From Lentisphaeria bacterium (GTDB lineage Bacteria; Verrucomicrobiota; Lentisphaeria; Victivallales; Victivallaceae), in NCBI GenBank assembly GCA_017456285.1, contig JAFTJQ010000057.1, positions 1-41,225 of the forward strand: DNA of 41,225 bases, given 5' to 3'. Under the pieces are notes generated by a model that was not told where the DNA came from, searched no databases, and saw nothing but the letters and a program-made list of their open reading frames with translations. Shown one piece after another: positions 33,567 through 40,877 of the stretch (within the stretch, counting starts at the first letter, position 1; every line of letters starts with the position of its first letter). The translations under genes were made by a program, and so were the position numbers.

Positions 33567-36500
33567 ATGTTCAATTGGAAAAAGAAAATTTTAGATTTTT
33601 TGCAGGACAATTCGCAAAAACTTGCCGATAACACCGCAAGAATTGACGAAGATGCCCTCTCCATGCTTATTCTGAAGCGATTTTTTCAAAATTCAGCAAA
33701 AAAACAGATTGCCGTCATGCTTCCGTCTCTTGCGGATAGTGAGAAAATTTTTGCCTCCTTGCAACTCTGGCTGAAAGTTCTTAATTTGCAGGACAAAATA
33801 TTTCCGCTCTTTCTCCCGGAGGAGTCAAGGGGCAAAATTGAACTTGCAGGCGTGCTTAATGAGAAAATTAAAGCCCTGAAAAATCTCGCCGATAATCCGA
33901 CTGTAAATATCGTCATCGGCAGTGCATTCAGTTTCACCAATCCGACAATGAGTTGCGAAAACTTCAAAAAATCAGGTATAACTTTGCGTAAAGGCATGGA
34001 AATTGATTTCTCGCAACTGCTGAATAAATTAGTTGAATTTGATTACGATGATGAACTTGAGGTTACTACTTGCGGTGAATTTTCCCGACGAGGCGGAATT
34101 ATCGACATATTTTCCCCTGAATATGACTTCCCTGCCAGAATTGAATTTTGGGGCAATGAAATTGAATCAATTCGCCGTTTCGACAATGTTACGCAGAGGT
34201 CAGTAGCTGAACTTGATGAGTATCGGATTCTCTCCAAAAGCCGTTACGGCGAAAATAGCGAGAGCGGCACAACAAGCGACTACTGCACATTTGATTATTT
34301 GCACGATGATGCGGAGCTTATACTCTATGAAATTGACAAAATCAAGGAAAATTTCTTACTTAACGAGGGCAATAGGCAGCTTGATAATTTCGAGAAATTC
34401 CGCAAATTCAAAACCGAAAAAAATGAGTTGTGTCTATTTTTTGAGCATGAAAATCCGCTTGCAGACGGTATCTCTCCTTGTTTCGTGCCGCTGTCAAACT
34501 TTATTGATTTACAGCAAAATTTGGGGAGCAAAAATAATTCAATTGATTTTCTACGCAAAGTTTTTTTTGAACGATTGGCATACTATGCTGATATTGACTA
34601 CAATATTGTGATTTTGAGCAATCAGAGTGATCGCTTGGAGAGCATTCGCAAGTATTCGCTTGCCCACACCGAATTGACGGAGAAAGTCCTCAGTTTTGAT
34701 AGCGGTCAACTCGCAAGCGGCATCGTTCTGCCGAAACTCAAACTCATTGTCATCTCCGAGAATGAAATTCTTACCGCCAATGCTTTCAAAAAGAAAAATC
34801 TCGTACAGGCATTCAAAAACGAGGAGTTGTCTCACGATAATCTCCGTCGCAACTTCTATTCAGACTCCGCCGACACCAATCGTGATTTCAATATTACCCC
34901 CTTTAATGAGGGAGATTATGTTGTTCACTTTAACTACGGAATCGGAATTTTTAATCGCTTAACTTTGGCGAGGGACAAAAATAATTTAATCAGAGAACTC
35001 ATGGAAATTGAATATCAGGACGGTCAAAAAATCTTAATCCCGATCAGTCAGAGTTATCAATTAAGCCGATATGTCGGCTCGCCCGGCAAAATTAAATTAA
35101 GCAAACTCAATAGCTCCAAGTGGAATAATGACAAAATTTCCGCCGCCAGAGCCGTAAAAGATTACGCTCGGCAAATGCTTCGGCTCCAAGCGGTCAGAAA
35201 TGTTCAGCAGGGAATCGCTTTTGACATCAACGAAGTTGATCTCAAAATGTTTTTGAGCGAATTTCCTTACGTTGACACCCCCGACCAAATCAACGCTACT
35301 ATGGACATTAAAAAAGATATGCAAAGCAGTAAGCCGATGGATAGATTACTATGCGGAGATGTCGGTTACGGCAAAACTGAAGTCGCCATGCGTAGTGCCT
35401 TTATGGCAGTGAATGCAGGCTATCAAGTGGCAATATTAGCTCCGACAACTATTTTGGTGCAGCAGCATTATGAATCTTTTTGCGAGCGTTTCGCCCGTTA
35501 TCCTTTTATCATTGAGAATTTGAGCCGCTTCAAAACCATGAAAGAGCAACAGCAGATTTTTGAAAAACTCAGCGAGGGCAAAATTGATATTATTATCGGT
35601 ACCAGTGCCTTATGTTCAAATTCGATTAAATTCAAAAAACTCGGGTTATTGATTATTGACGAAGAACAGCGGTTCGGGGTCAAGCAGAAAGAGAAACTCC
35701 GTGAATTAAGAACCGAAATTGACGTTCTGGCAATGTCGGCAACCCCGATTCCGAGAACTTTGTACCTCTCGATGGCAGGAGCAAGGGATTTAAGTACACT
35801 GGTAACTCCGCCCAAAGAACGCATGGTCGTTAAAACTTTGATTTCACAAAAAAATGAACGGGTAATCTATGACGCAATAAATTATGAACTCGGCAGAAAC
35901 GGTCAGGTTTTTTACCTCCATAATCGAGTTAAAACTATCGAAAATTGCCGTGATGAACTATCCAAACTTATCCCGTCATGCAAATTTGCAGTTGCTCACG
36001 GACAGATGCCGGAGAAAGATTTGGAAAAAGTTATGCTTGATTTCCAAAACGGCAAAATTGATTGCCTGGTTGCCAGCACCATTATCGAATCAGGGTTGGA
36101 TATTCCTAATGCTAATACCATTATCATCGATCGGGCTGATCGCTTCGGCTTGGCGGAATTGTACCAATTGCGAGGCCGTGTCGGCAGGTGGAAACATCAG
36201 GCATTTGCCTATTTGCTTATCCCCGAAAGCTCTCAAATTTCAAGCGATGGACATAAACGAATACGAGCAATTCGCCGCTGCTCAAATTTAGGGGCAGGAT
36301 TTCAGTTGGCTTTGCAGGATTTGGAGATTCGCGGGAGCGGCAATTTATTAGGAGCAGAGCAGAGCGGCCACTTGAATACAATCGGATTTGACCTCTATTG
36401 CCAAATGCTGAAAACTGAAATCGCTTACCTCAAAAAAGAGGAGGTAAAATTTTTGATAGAAGTCGAAATAAATATCGAATTTCTAATTCTCGGAATTTCG

Positions 36501-36875
36501 GCACCGGAGGGAATTTTAGCCGCCGGAATACCGCCTGATTTCATCGAAAGCGACCTGATGAGAATCGGGGTGTACCGTCAGTTAGCATCATGTACTTCCG
36601 TCGGGCAAATCAATGAGTTCAGAGGCGAATTAATCGACCGCTTCGGCAAAGTGCCCGATAGCGTCGAATATATGCTCAAGTACCACATTATCAGGATTTT
36701 AGCGGCAGAGAAAAAGTTTAATAAGTTGAGTGTTGTTGATAATGTCGTCTATCTGATTCGGGGTAATTCATCATATCGAGACAAGTACGGCAAACTTCCG
36801 AGATTGGGGGCGAAAAATCCGCCGAAATTAAAGTTGCAGCAATTAATACAAATTTTAGAGGCAGTAAATGAATAA
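33567..36875 (+). CDS. mfd: transcription-repair coupling factor Mfd
   Basis: ATP-dependent translocase that removes stalled RNA polymerase and recruits UvrA to the damaged strand. It has 1102 residues (E. coli 1148). The UvrB-homology module near 150-210 has GEFSRRGGIIDIFSP. The RNA polymerase-interacting (CarD-like) domain starts near 444 with NEGDYVVHFNYGIGIF. The helicase has Walker A GDVGYGKTE near 597, DEEQ near 698, and the motifs SATPIPRTL and QLRGRVGRW. The C-terminal TRCF regulatory domain is present. The region before the start lacks a good ribosome site (only AAGA), but no better start is in frame. Its stop overlaps the next gene's start by eight bases. Confidence 0.96.
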   Translation: MFNWKKKILDFLQDNSQKLADNTARIDEDALSMLILKRFFQNSAKKQIAVMLPSLADSEKIFASLQLWLKVLNLQDKIFPLFLPEESRGKIELAGVLNEKIKALKNLADNPTVNIVIGSAFSFTNPTMSCENFKKSGITLRKGMEIDFSQLLNKLVEFDYDDELEVTTCGEFSRRGGIIDIFSPEYDFPARIEFWGNEIESIRRFDNVTQRSVAELDEYRILSKSRYGENSESGTTSDYCTFDYLHDDAELILYEIDKIKENFLLNEGNRQLDNFEKFRKFKTEKNELCLFFEHENPLADGISPCFVPLSNFIDLQQNLGSKNNSIDFLRKVFFERLAYYADIDYNIVILSNQSDRLESIRKYSLAHTELTEKVLSFDSGQLASGIVLPKLKLIVISENEILTANAFKKKNLVQAFKNEELSHDNLRRNFYSDSADTNRDFNITPFNEGDYVVHFNYGIGIFNRLTLARDKNNLIRELMEIEYQDGQKILIPISQSYQLSRYVGSPGKIKLSKLNSSKWNNDKISAARAVKDYARQMLRLQAVRNVQQGIAFDINEVDLKMFLSEFPYVDTPDQINATMDIKKDMQSSKPMDRLLCGDVGYGKTEVAMRSAFMAVNAGYQVAILAPTTILVQQHYESFCERFARYPFIIENLSRFKTMKEQQQIFEKLSEGKIDIIIGTSALCSNSIKFKKLGLLIIDEEQRFGVKQKEKLRELRTEIDVLAMSATPIPRTLYLSMAGARDLSTLVTPPKERMVVKTLISQKNERVIYDAINYELGRNGQVFYLHNRVKTIENCRDELSKLIPSCKFAVAHGQMPEKDLEKVMLDFQNGKIDCLVASTIIESGLDIPNANTIIIDRADRFGLAELYQLRGRVGRWKHQAFAYLLIPESSQISSDGHKRIRAIRRCSNLGAGFQLALQDLEIRGSGNLLGAEQSGHLNTIGFDLYCQMLKTEIAYLKKEEVKFLIEVEINIEFLILGISAPEGILAAGIPPDFIESDLMRIGVYRQLASCTSVGQINEFRGELIDRFGKVPDSVEYMLKYHIIRILAAEKKFNKLSVVDNVVYLIRGNSSYRDKYGKLPRLGAKNPPKLKLQQLIQILEAVNE

Positions 36876-37752
36876 TCAGGAAAAAGAAGCAGAAAAATAT
36901 ATCATCGATTTGCATACGCACAGCACCTTTTCAGACGGAAGTTGCACACCGACTGAATTGGTTAAATTAGCCGCCGAAACGCCGAATTTGCGGGCATTGG
37001 CACTTACCGATCACGATAGCATCGAGGGATTGGATGAATTTTTTGAGGCAGGGAAGCAATATCCGCAACTTGAACTTATCAGCGGGGTGGAAGTTTCTAC
37101 ATTGTACGGCAGCAAAGAACTCCATTTGGTCGGACTTTTTATTGATTACCATAATGAAGAGTTGCGAAATTTCTTGAATATGCTCAAAAAAGAGCGGCTC
37201 GACCGTAATATCGTCATGGCAAAAAGACTTTTCTCTCTGGGATACGAAATTGATTATAATGAACTGCCATACCACCGAGATGATAGTTTAGGCAGAGTTC
37301 ATTTTGCAAAATACATCATGGAAAAATACGATTTTCCGAGTATCCAAGCGGTTTTTGACCAACTTTTGAAACAGGGCAAAAGTGCCTTTGTCGGACGTAA
37401 TTTGCCATTGCCGAGCGAGGCAATTAAAGTTATCAAAAACGCAGGTGGAATCGCAATTTGGGCACATCCGATTTTTCAGGAGCGAAGCCATGCAAGAAGT
37501 TACGCACGCCGAATCATCCGCAAACTTAAACCTTTCGGGCTTGACGGAATCGAGTGCCATTACAGTATGTTCAGTCCGGCACAAACCGCCGCATTAACCG
37601 AAATAGCCGAATCTCTCGAAGTTTTGGGCAGTGGCGGCAGTGATTTTCATGGGAGTAACCGTCCGAGCGTTCAGTTGGGAGTCGGTGGTGGATTTATGCA
37701 TATACCCTATTGCGTCCTAACTAAAATGAAAGAATCTCTTATAAAATCATAA
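36868..37752 (+). CDS. PHP-domain phosphoesterase (RNase AM/YciV-like)
   Basis: Metal-dependent phosphoesterase of 294 residues. Family relatives hydrolyse 3',5'-nucleoside bisphosphates and trim RNA 5' ends. All PHP motifs are visible: DLHTHSTFSDG (H16, H18, D23), LTDHD (H49, D50), SGVEVS, KELHLVGL, IWAHP and GGSDFHG near 257-263, together a trinuclear metal site. The start codon lies inside the end of mfd (ATGAATAA), so the two are translationally coupled; a link to DNA repair or nucleotide recycling is only suggested by this. HisK and PolC-type PHP domains are less likely given the length and the insertion after the third motif. Confidence 0.88.
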   Translation: MNNQEKEAEKYIIDLHTHSTFSDGSCTPTELVKLAAETPNLRALALTDHDSIEGLDEFFEAGKQYPQLELISGVEVSTLYGSKELHLVGLFIDYHNEELRNFLNMLKKERLDRNIVMAKRLFSLGYEIDYNELPYHRDDSLGRVHFAKYIMEKYDFPSIQAVFDQLLKQGKSAFVGRNLPLPSEAIKVIKNAGGIAIWAHPIFQERSHARSYARRIIRKLKPFGLDGIECHYSMFSPAQTAALTEIAESLEVLGSGGSDFHGSNRPSVQLGVGGGFMHIPYCVLTKMKESLIKS

Positions 37753-37810
37753 CCGAGTCAATTTTTTATGGGGTGGCGGTGGATAAATTTTAATATTTTC
37801 AAAAAAAAAT

Positions 37811-37838
37811 TTGCATTTTTAGAAAAATGGATTATATT
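37811..37838 (+). promoter_or_regulatory. promoter of tRNA-Ala
   Basis: TTGCAT (37811-37816), a 16-base spacer and TATATT (37833-37838), placing transcription start about 15 bases before the tRNA. Confidence 0.5.
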
Positions 37839-37860
37839 ACTTTATTGTTAAATAAAAAAC

Positions 37861-37937
37861 GGGGCAGTAGCTCAGTTGGCTAGAGTATCACACTGGCAGT
37901 GTGAGTGTCGAGGGTTCGAGTCCCTTCTGCTCCACCA
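37861..37937 (+). tRNA. tRNA-Ala (anticodon GGC)
   Basis: 77 bases including an encoded CCA end. The acceptor stem GGGGCAG pairs with CTGCTCC and contains the G3-U70 wobble that marks alanine tRNAs. The D arm is GCTC/GAGT, the anticodon stem TCACA/TGTGA with loop CTGGCAG (anticodon GGC), and the T arm GAGGG-TTCGAGT-CCCTT. All arms pair well. It lies at the edge of the island to its right; no second copy of its 3' end is visible in this window. Confidence 0.96.
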
Positions 37938-38099
37938 TTTACAAATTCTCAAGAGTTCAGTCAAGTATGATTGAACTCTTTGTTTTTATAGTGTTTTGTA
38001 CCTGTACCGCAATGGTTTACAGCAAATTCATTCTGTAGCTGTTCTCTCCATAGAGAACCACATAGACTCTCAAAAGCGTGTGTTTGAATAGAAATCTCC

Positions 38100-38255
38100 G
38101 GAAATTCTCTGCTATGTAAAGGTCGGCGACCTTTATGTATGGCTTTTCATGCAAAGTTTTAGAGATAAGAGATTTACAGAAGCACACGGCACAATAGAGC
38201 CAAATTCTCCGTTTCATGCCATAAAAAACAGAGAATTTCCCAGCCGACCTTTACA
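38100..38255. repeat. two interleaved perfect inverted repeats (A-B-A'-B' order)
   Basis: Arm A GGAAATTCTCTG (38100-38111) is the reverse complement of 38229-38240. Arm B TGTAAAGGTCGGC (38115-38127) is the reverse complement of 38243-38255. Because the order is A, B, A', B', the 12-pair and 13-pair stems cross, which is pseudoknot topology rather than a simple hairpin. Gaps within the pairs of arms are three and two bases. A further stem TATGGC/GCCATA (38138-38143, 38218-38223) fits between B and A'. B also forms a local hairpin AAAGGTC-GGC-GACCTTT that would compete. Confidence 0.75.
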
Positions 38256-38277
38256 AAGACCTTTATAAAAAACTGTG

Positions 38278-38392
38278 GAAAAATTCTCAAAAATCATACT
38301 TTTGAGCGTAAAATCCTCAAAAACAATAGTCGGGGTTTCAAATTGAATACACTTAAAATGACCATTCTTGAACCTTGAAAAATTCTCAAAAA
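38278..38392. repeat. 16-bp direct repeat containing AAATTCTC
   Basis: GAAAAATTCTCAAAAA occurs at 38278-38293 and 38377-38392. Its core AAATTCTCAA is also found at 37943-37952 directly after the tRNA. Confidence 0.7.
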
Positions 38393-38445
38393 GTTTGCTT
38401 CAATCAAAAATATCCACAACACCTGACTTTTGCTTTTCGGGCAAA

Positions 38446-38476
38446 GAAAAAAGCAGTCTGGAATTTTAATCCAGAC
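38446..38476 (-). terminator. rho-independent terminator of the island operon
   Basis: GTCTGGA (38456-38462) pairs with TCCAGAC (38470-38476) around a seven-base AT loop. On the minus strand the hairpin is followed by TGC and a run of six Ts. It lies 18 bases past the HTH gene stop. Confidence 0.85.
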
Positions 38477-38493
38477 CGCGAGATGACGGAGTT

Positions 38494-38877
38494 TTAGATA
38501 AGACCAAAATATTTCTTTTGCTCTTCCCAATTTTCAGGCCAGCTTTTCCGCAATGTTTCCATTGAAATGCTCTTTTTCAAAGTCCCATGCAAAATGGCAT
38601 GAATGATTTCCGGGGCAAGCAATGTCAATCTGACTGTTCGAGCTACATAGGCGGTGTCCTTCCCTACCGCCCTTGCCAGTTCTATGGCGTTACTGTATGT
38701 TCCGGAATCAATAAGTTCCTGCCAGCGGAAGGCTCTTGCGAGATTCAAAACAAGCGGATCCACCAACTTTTCAGAATCATCAGGCACAATAATCCGTTTT
38801 CTGCCTGCACAATGCCGGAACGACATTGGAATGGTCAACTTGACATTGCCATTTTCAAGGATTTCAATCTTGGTCAT
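38494..38877 (-). CDS. small HTH protein linked to the serine recombinase
   Basis: A 127-residue protein. Its first 30 residues are beta-like (KIEILENGNVKLTIPMSFRH). The middle, about 55-95, is a KorB/ParB-like helix-turn-helix (SNAIELARAVGKDTAYVARTVRLTLLAPEII). Its start overlaps the end of the recombinase gene by 14 bases, so it is translationally coupled and likely acts with it, perhaps as a directionality factor, DNA-binding partner or repressor (inference). Proteins of this form are found next to DUF2924/recombinase pairs in other phage-like islands. Confidence 0.75.
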   Translation of the reverse strand: MTKIEILENGNVKLTIPMSFRHCAGRKRIIVPDDSEKLVDPLVLNLARAFRWQELIDSGTYSNAIELARAVGKDTAYVARTVRLTLLAPEIIHAILHGTLKKSISMETLRKSWPENWEEQKKYFGLI

Positions 38878-40141
38878 TTACAATTGTCTCCATCATCGAT
38901 TTTATGTTTTCTGTCCGCAGTACGACTTCCATTTTATCTTCCCATATTGTTACGGTTTCCACCAGAAGCGTTACCAGACGGTTGTATTCTCCGGGAGTAA
39001 TTTCATTCCAGAATTCATCCTTAAAACAAGTTATTACTTCATGGGGAGAAAGTCCGGATTTTTCTGCGAATTGCAAAGTCAAGGACAGATCTCCAAGCAT
39101 TTTCTGCAACTGTCTCTTTACGATCCGCTCAACATCCTCTGCCGGTATTTGATGAACGGGACATTCTGCAATGCCCCGTCTGGCATCCTTGCAACACAAA
39201 TAATAAAAATATCTTTGACTGCCACGGGATGTGTATGTCGGCATCATTGCTCCACCACAGTGACCACATTTTAGAACATTTTTCAAAGGGGCAATAATTC
39301 CTTGCCGGTCTTTGGTTTCTTTGTTCCGGTCATTCTCTTTTAAGATTTCCTGAACTCGATTCCATACTTCGCTGGTAACAATTGCTTGTTGTTCGCCTTT
39401 GCAAATCGCATCTTTGTATTTTACCTCTCCAATATATGTATGATTGTTGAGCATCCGGTAAATATGATCACGCTGCCATGGATTACCAGCCCTTGTACGA
39501 AGTCCGGCTTGATTAAGTTCGCTTGCTATCAGTTTGGGCGATTGAACTTCAATAAAACGCTGGAATACTGCTCGAACAATTTCTGCGTCTTCCTCTTTTA
39601 TAACAAGTTTCTTATTTACAACAATATATCCAAACGGAACAGTCCCGCCCACAAACATGCCTTTTTTGCGACTGGCTTCCATTTTATCCTGTACCCTTTG
39701 AGCAATAATTTCGCGCTCAAACTGGCTGAAAGTGATCAAAATATTCAGCATCATTCGCCCGGAAGGTGTCGCTGTATTGATTTCCTGGGTCACTGCGACA
39801 AACTGAACACCCCACTCATCAAATTTCTTTGACAGGTCGGCAAAGTCGCAAATTGATCGGGAAAGACGGTCGATTTTATAAACAACAATAATATCCACCA
39901 ATCCGGCTTCGCAATCGCTGAGCAGTCGTTGTAACGCAGGGCGGTTGGTATTTCCCCCAGTGTATCCTCCGTCATCGTAATGCTCTGGCAAGCACACCCA
40001 TCCGTTGGATTTCTGACTTAAAATAAATGCTTCTCCGGCTTCTCTTTGAGCATCAAGACTTGAAAATTCAACATCTGAATCTTCCTGCATGACGCTCTTT
40101 CTACAATAAATTGCACATCGTTTTTTTACAACTTCCGACAT
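38864..40141 (-). CDS. large serine recombinase (site-specific integrase)
   Basis: A 425-residue recombinase that cuts and rejoins DNA through a phosphoserine link. The resolvase domain covers about 8-150, with YCRKS placing the catalytic serine at S16, and KIDRLSRSICDF, FSQFEREIIAQR as further landmarks. The recombinase domain follows (LIASELNQAGLRTRAGNPWQ). Then comes a zinc ribbon, CGHCGGAM...CC, with the last Cys pair near AECPVH. It is at the short end for the class, with a brief C-terminal coiled coil. Its ATG shares one base with the DUF2924 stop (TAATG). It is expected to mediate integration of the island; the crossover site is not identified. Confidence 0.93.
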   Translation of the reverse strand: MSEVVKKRCAIYCRKSVMQEDSDVEFSSLDAQREAGEAFILSQKSNGWVCLPEHYDDGGYTGGNTNRPALQRLLSDCEAGLVDIIVVYKIDRLSRSICDFADLSKKFDEWGVQFVAVTQEINTATPSGRMMLNILITFSQFEREIIAQRVQDKMEASRKKGMFVGGTVPFGYIVVNKKLVIKEEDAEIVRAVFQRFIEVQSPKLIASELNQAGLRTRAGNPWQRDHIYRMLNNHTYIGEVKYKDAICKGEQQAIVTSEVWNRVQEILKENDRNKETKDRQGIIAPLKNVLKCGHCGGAMMPTYTSRGSQRYFYYLCCKDARRGIAECPVHQIPAEDVERIVKRQLQKMLGDLSLTLQFAEKSGLSPHEVITCFKDEFWNEITPGEYNRLVTLLVETVTIWEDKMEVVLRTENIKSMMETIVNDQD

Positions 40142-40575
40142 TATTTCACCCCGAAGAATTTTTTCCCGTTCCAGTGAGTGCCTGTGATCTTATCGGCAAT
40201 TGCGGAAAGGGAACGGTACATTTCACCCTCAAATTCAAATTTATTATTGGGATGAACAATGACTTCATATGTTTTGCCTTTCCAATCCCTGCAAAGCCGA
40301 GTGCCTCTGGCAAGCGGTCGTGGAGTAACATTCGAAAATTGCAAGTTTGATGCCGGATCATTATTGGCAATTTCCGTCAGCGACGCTTTATCTTCGTCTG
40401 ACAAACCTCCAAAATAAATCTCCTGCAATTTATATGCAATACGATTTCTCAAATTCTTTGCATTGGTTGCGCCGCACTCAAAACCGAAAAGTTCTGAAAA
40501 CTTTTCTTTGAGAGCAGCAACATTACAATTTTCCAATGCTGTAATTTGCCGTTGTAAAATTTCTTTTTTATCCAT
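40141..40575 (-). CDS. DUF2924-family protein
   Basis: A 144-residue protein matching DUF2924 by pattern: a helical N-terminal half (LKEKFSELFGFECG, then NLRNRIAYKLQEIYFGGLSD) and a C-terminal part RPLARGTRLCRDWKGKTYEV followed by YRSLSAIADKITGTHWNGKKFFG. That second half resembles a small SH3-like or MTH538-type DNA-contact module. The molecular role is not established. It is repeatedly found upstream of serine recombinases in phage-like islands, as here. Start: GAGGAAAT before ATG 40575. Confidence 0.85.
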   Translation of the reverse strand: MDKKEILQRQITALENCNVAALKEKFSELFGFECGATNAKNLRNRIAYKLQEIYFGGLSDEDKASLTEIANNDPASNLQFSNVTPRPLARGTRLCRDWKGKTYEVIVHPNNKFEFEGEMYRSLSAIADKITGTHWNGKKFFGVK

Positions 40576-40606
40576 ATTTCCTCACAAAAAGTTGTTGTTG
40601 CGGAAT

Positions 40607-40714
40607 TCATCCTTGTAACTTTTGGCAAGACTTCTCTTTAATTCGCCTTAAAATTGCTGAAATAAGATCTGTTGCTTGCCGAATATGCTCCGGATTTTCT
40701 TTTCTAATAACCAT
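40607..40714 (-). CDS. 35-residue protein, first of a paralogous pair
   Basis: A tiny frame (MVIRKENPEHIRQATDLISA, then ILRRIKEKSC...) with a good ribosome site (AGAGGTGG) seven bases before the ATG. Its core PEHIRQA-DLI-AILRRIK matches the next upstream frame at 18 of 20 positions (18 identities by eye, the rest conservative). Such protein-level conservation between two adjacent frames shows both are translated. It should form one amphipathic helix. Function unknown; it sits between the terminase and DUF2924 genes. The gap to the DUF2924 start is 31 bases. Confidence 0.75.
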   Translation of the reverse strand: MVIRKENPEHIRQATDLISAILRRIKEKSCQKLQG

Positions 40715-40769
40715 AACCACCTCTCTGTTTCAGGTTGTAACTAATTCAGACCGTGCCATATATAAAGCA

Positions 40770-40877
40770 TCATACAGGTGATTTATCCAGTCGACTTGCT
40801 TTGATTCTGCGCAGAATTGCGGCAATAAGGTCAACAGCCTGCCGGATATGTTCGGGATATTCCTTTTTATCAGCCAT
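40770..40877 (-). CDS. 35-residue protein, second of a paralogous pair
   Basis: Begins MADKKEYPEHIRQAVDLIAA and continues ILRRIKASRLDKSPV, sharing the core PEHIRQA-DLI-AILRRIK with the frame at 40607-40714. The start codon lies inside the end of the terminase gene (eight-base overlap), and AAGGAG precedes it by five bases, so translation is coupled to the terminase. The DNA of the two copies differs at many third positions, while the protein core is kept, which indicates selection on the peptide. Function unknown. Confidence 0.78.
   Translation of the reverse strand: MADKKEYPEHIRQAVDLIAAILRRIKASRLDKSPV

Larger units (their letters stand above)
37938..38493. other. 556-bp repeat-filled non-coding tract between tRNA-Ala and the recombinase island
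   Basis: No supported gene. It holds interleaved inverted repeats (38100-38255), a perfect seven-pair hairpin GTTCTCT-CCAT-AGAGAAC at 38041-38058, a 16-base direct repeat, six copies of AAATTCTC in either orientation, and the island's terminator. The direct repeat GACCTTTAT occurs at 38128 and 38259. Such density suggests a structured RNA, a recombination site region, or both. Confidence 0.6.

Noticed and set aside
38017-38217. Minus-strand 66-codon frame in the tRNA-island tract
   Set aside because: It has no ribosome site or recognisable domain, and it runs across the inverted repeats, which explain the sequence better.
38654-39274. 206-codon plus-strand frame overlapping the recombinase
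   Set aside because: It lies antisense to two well-supported genes and its product (Ser/Cys/Phe-rich) resembles no protein.
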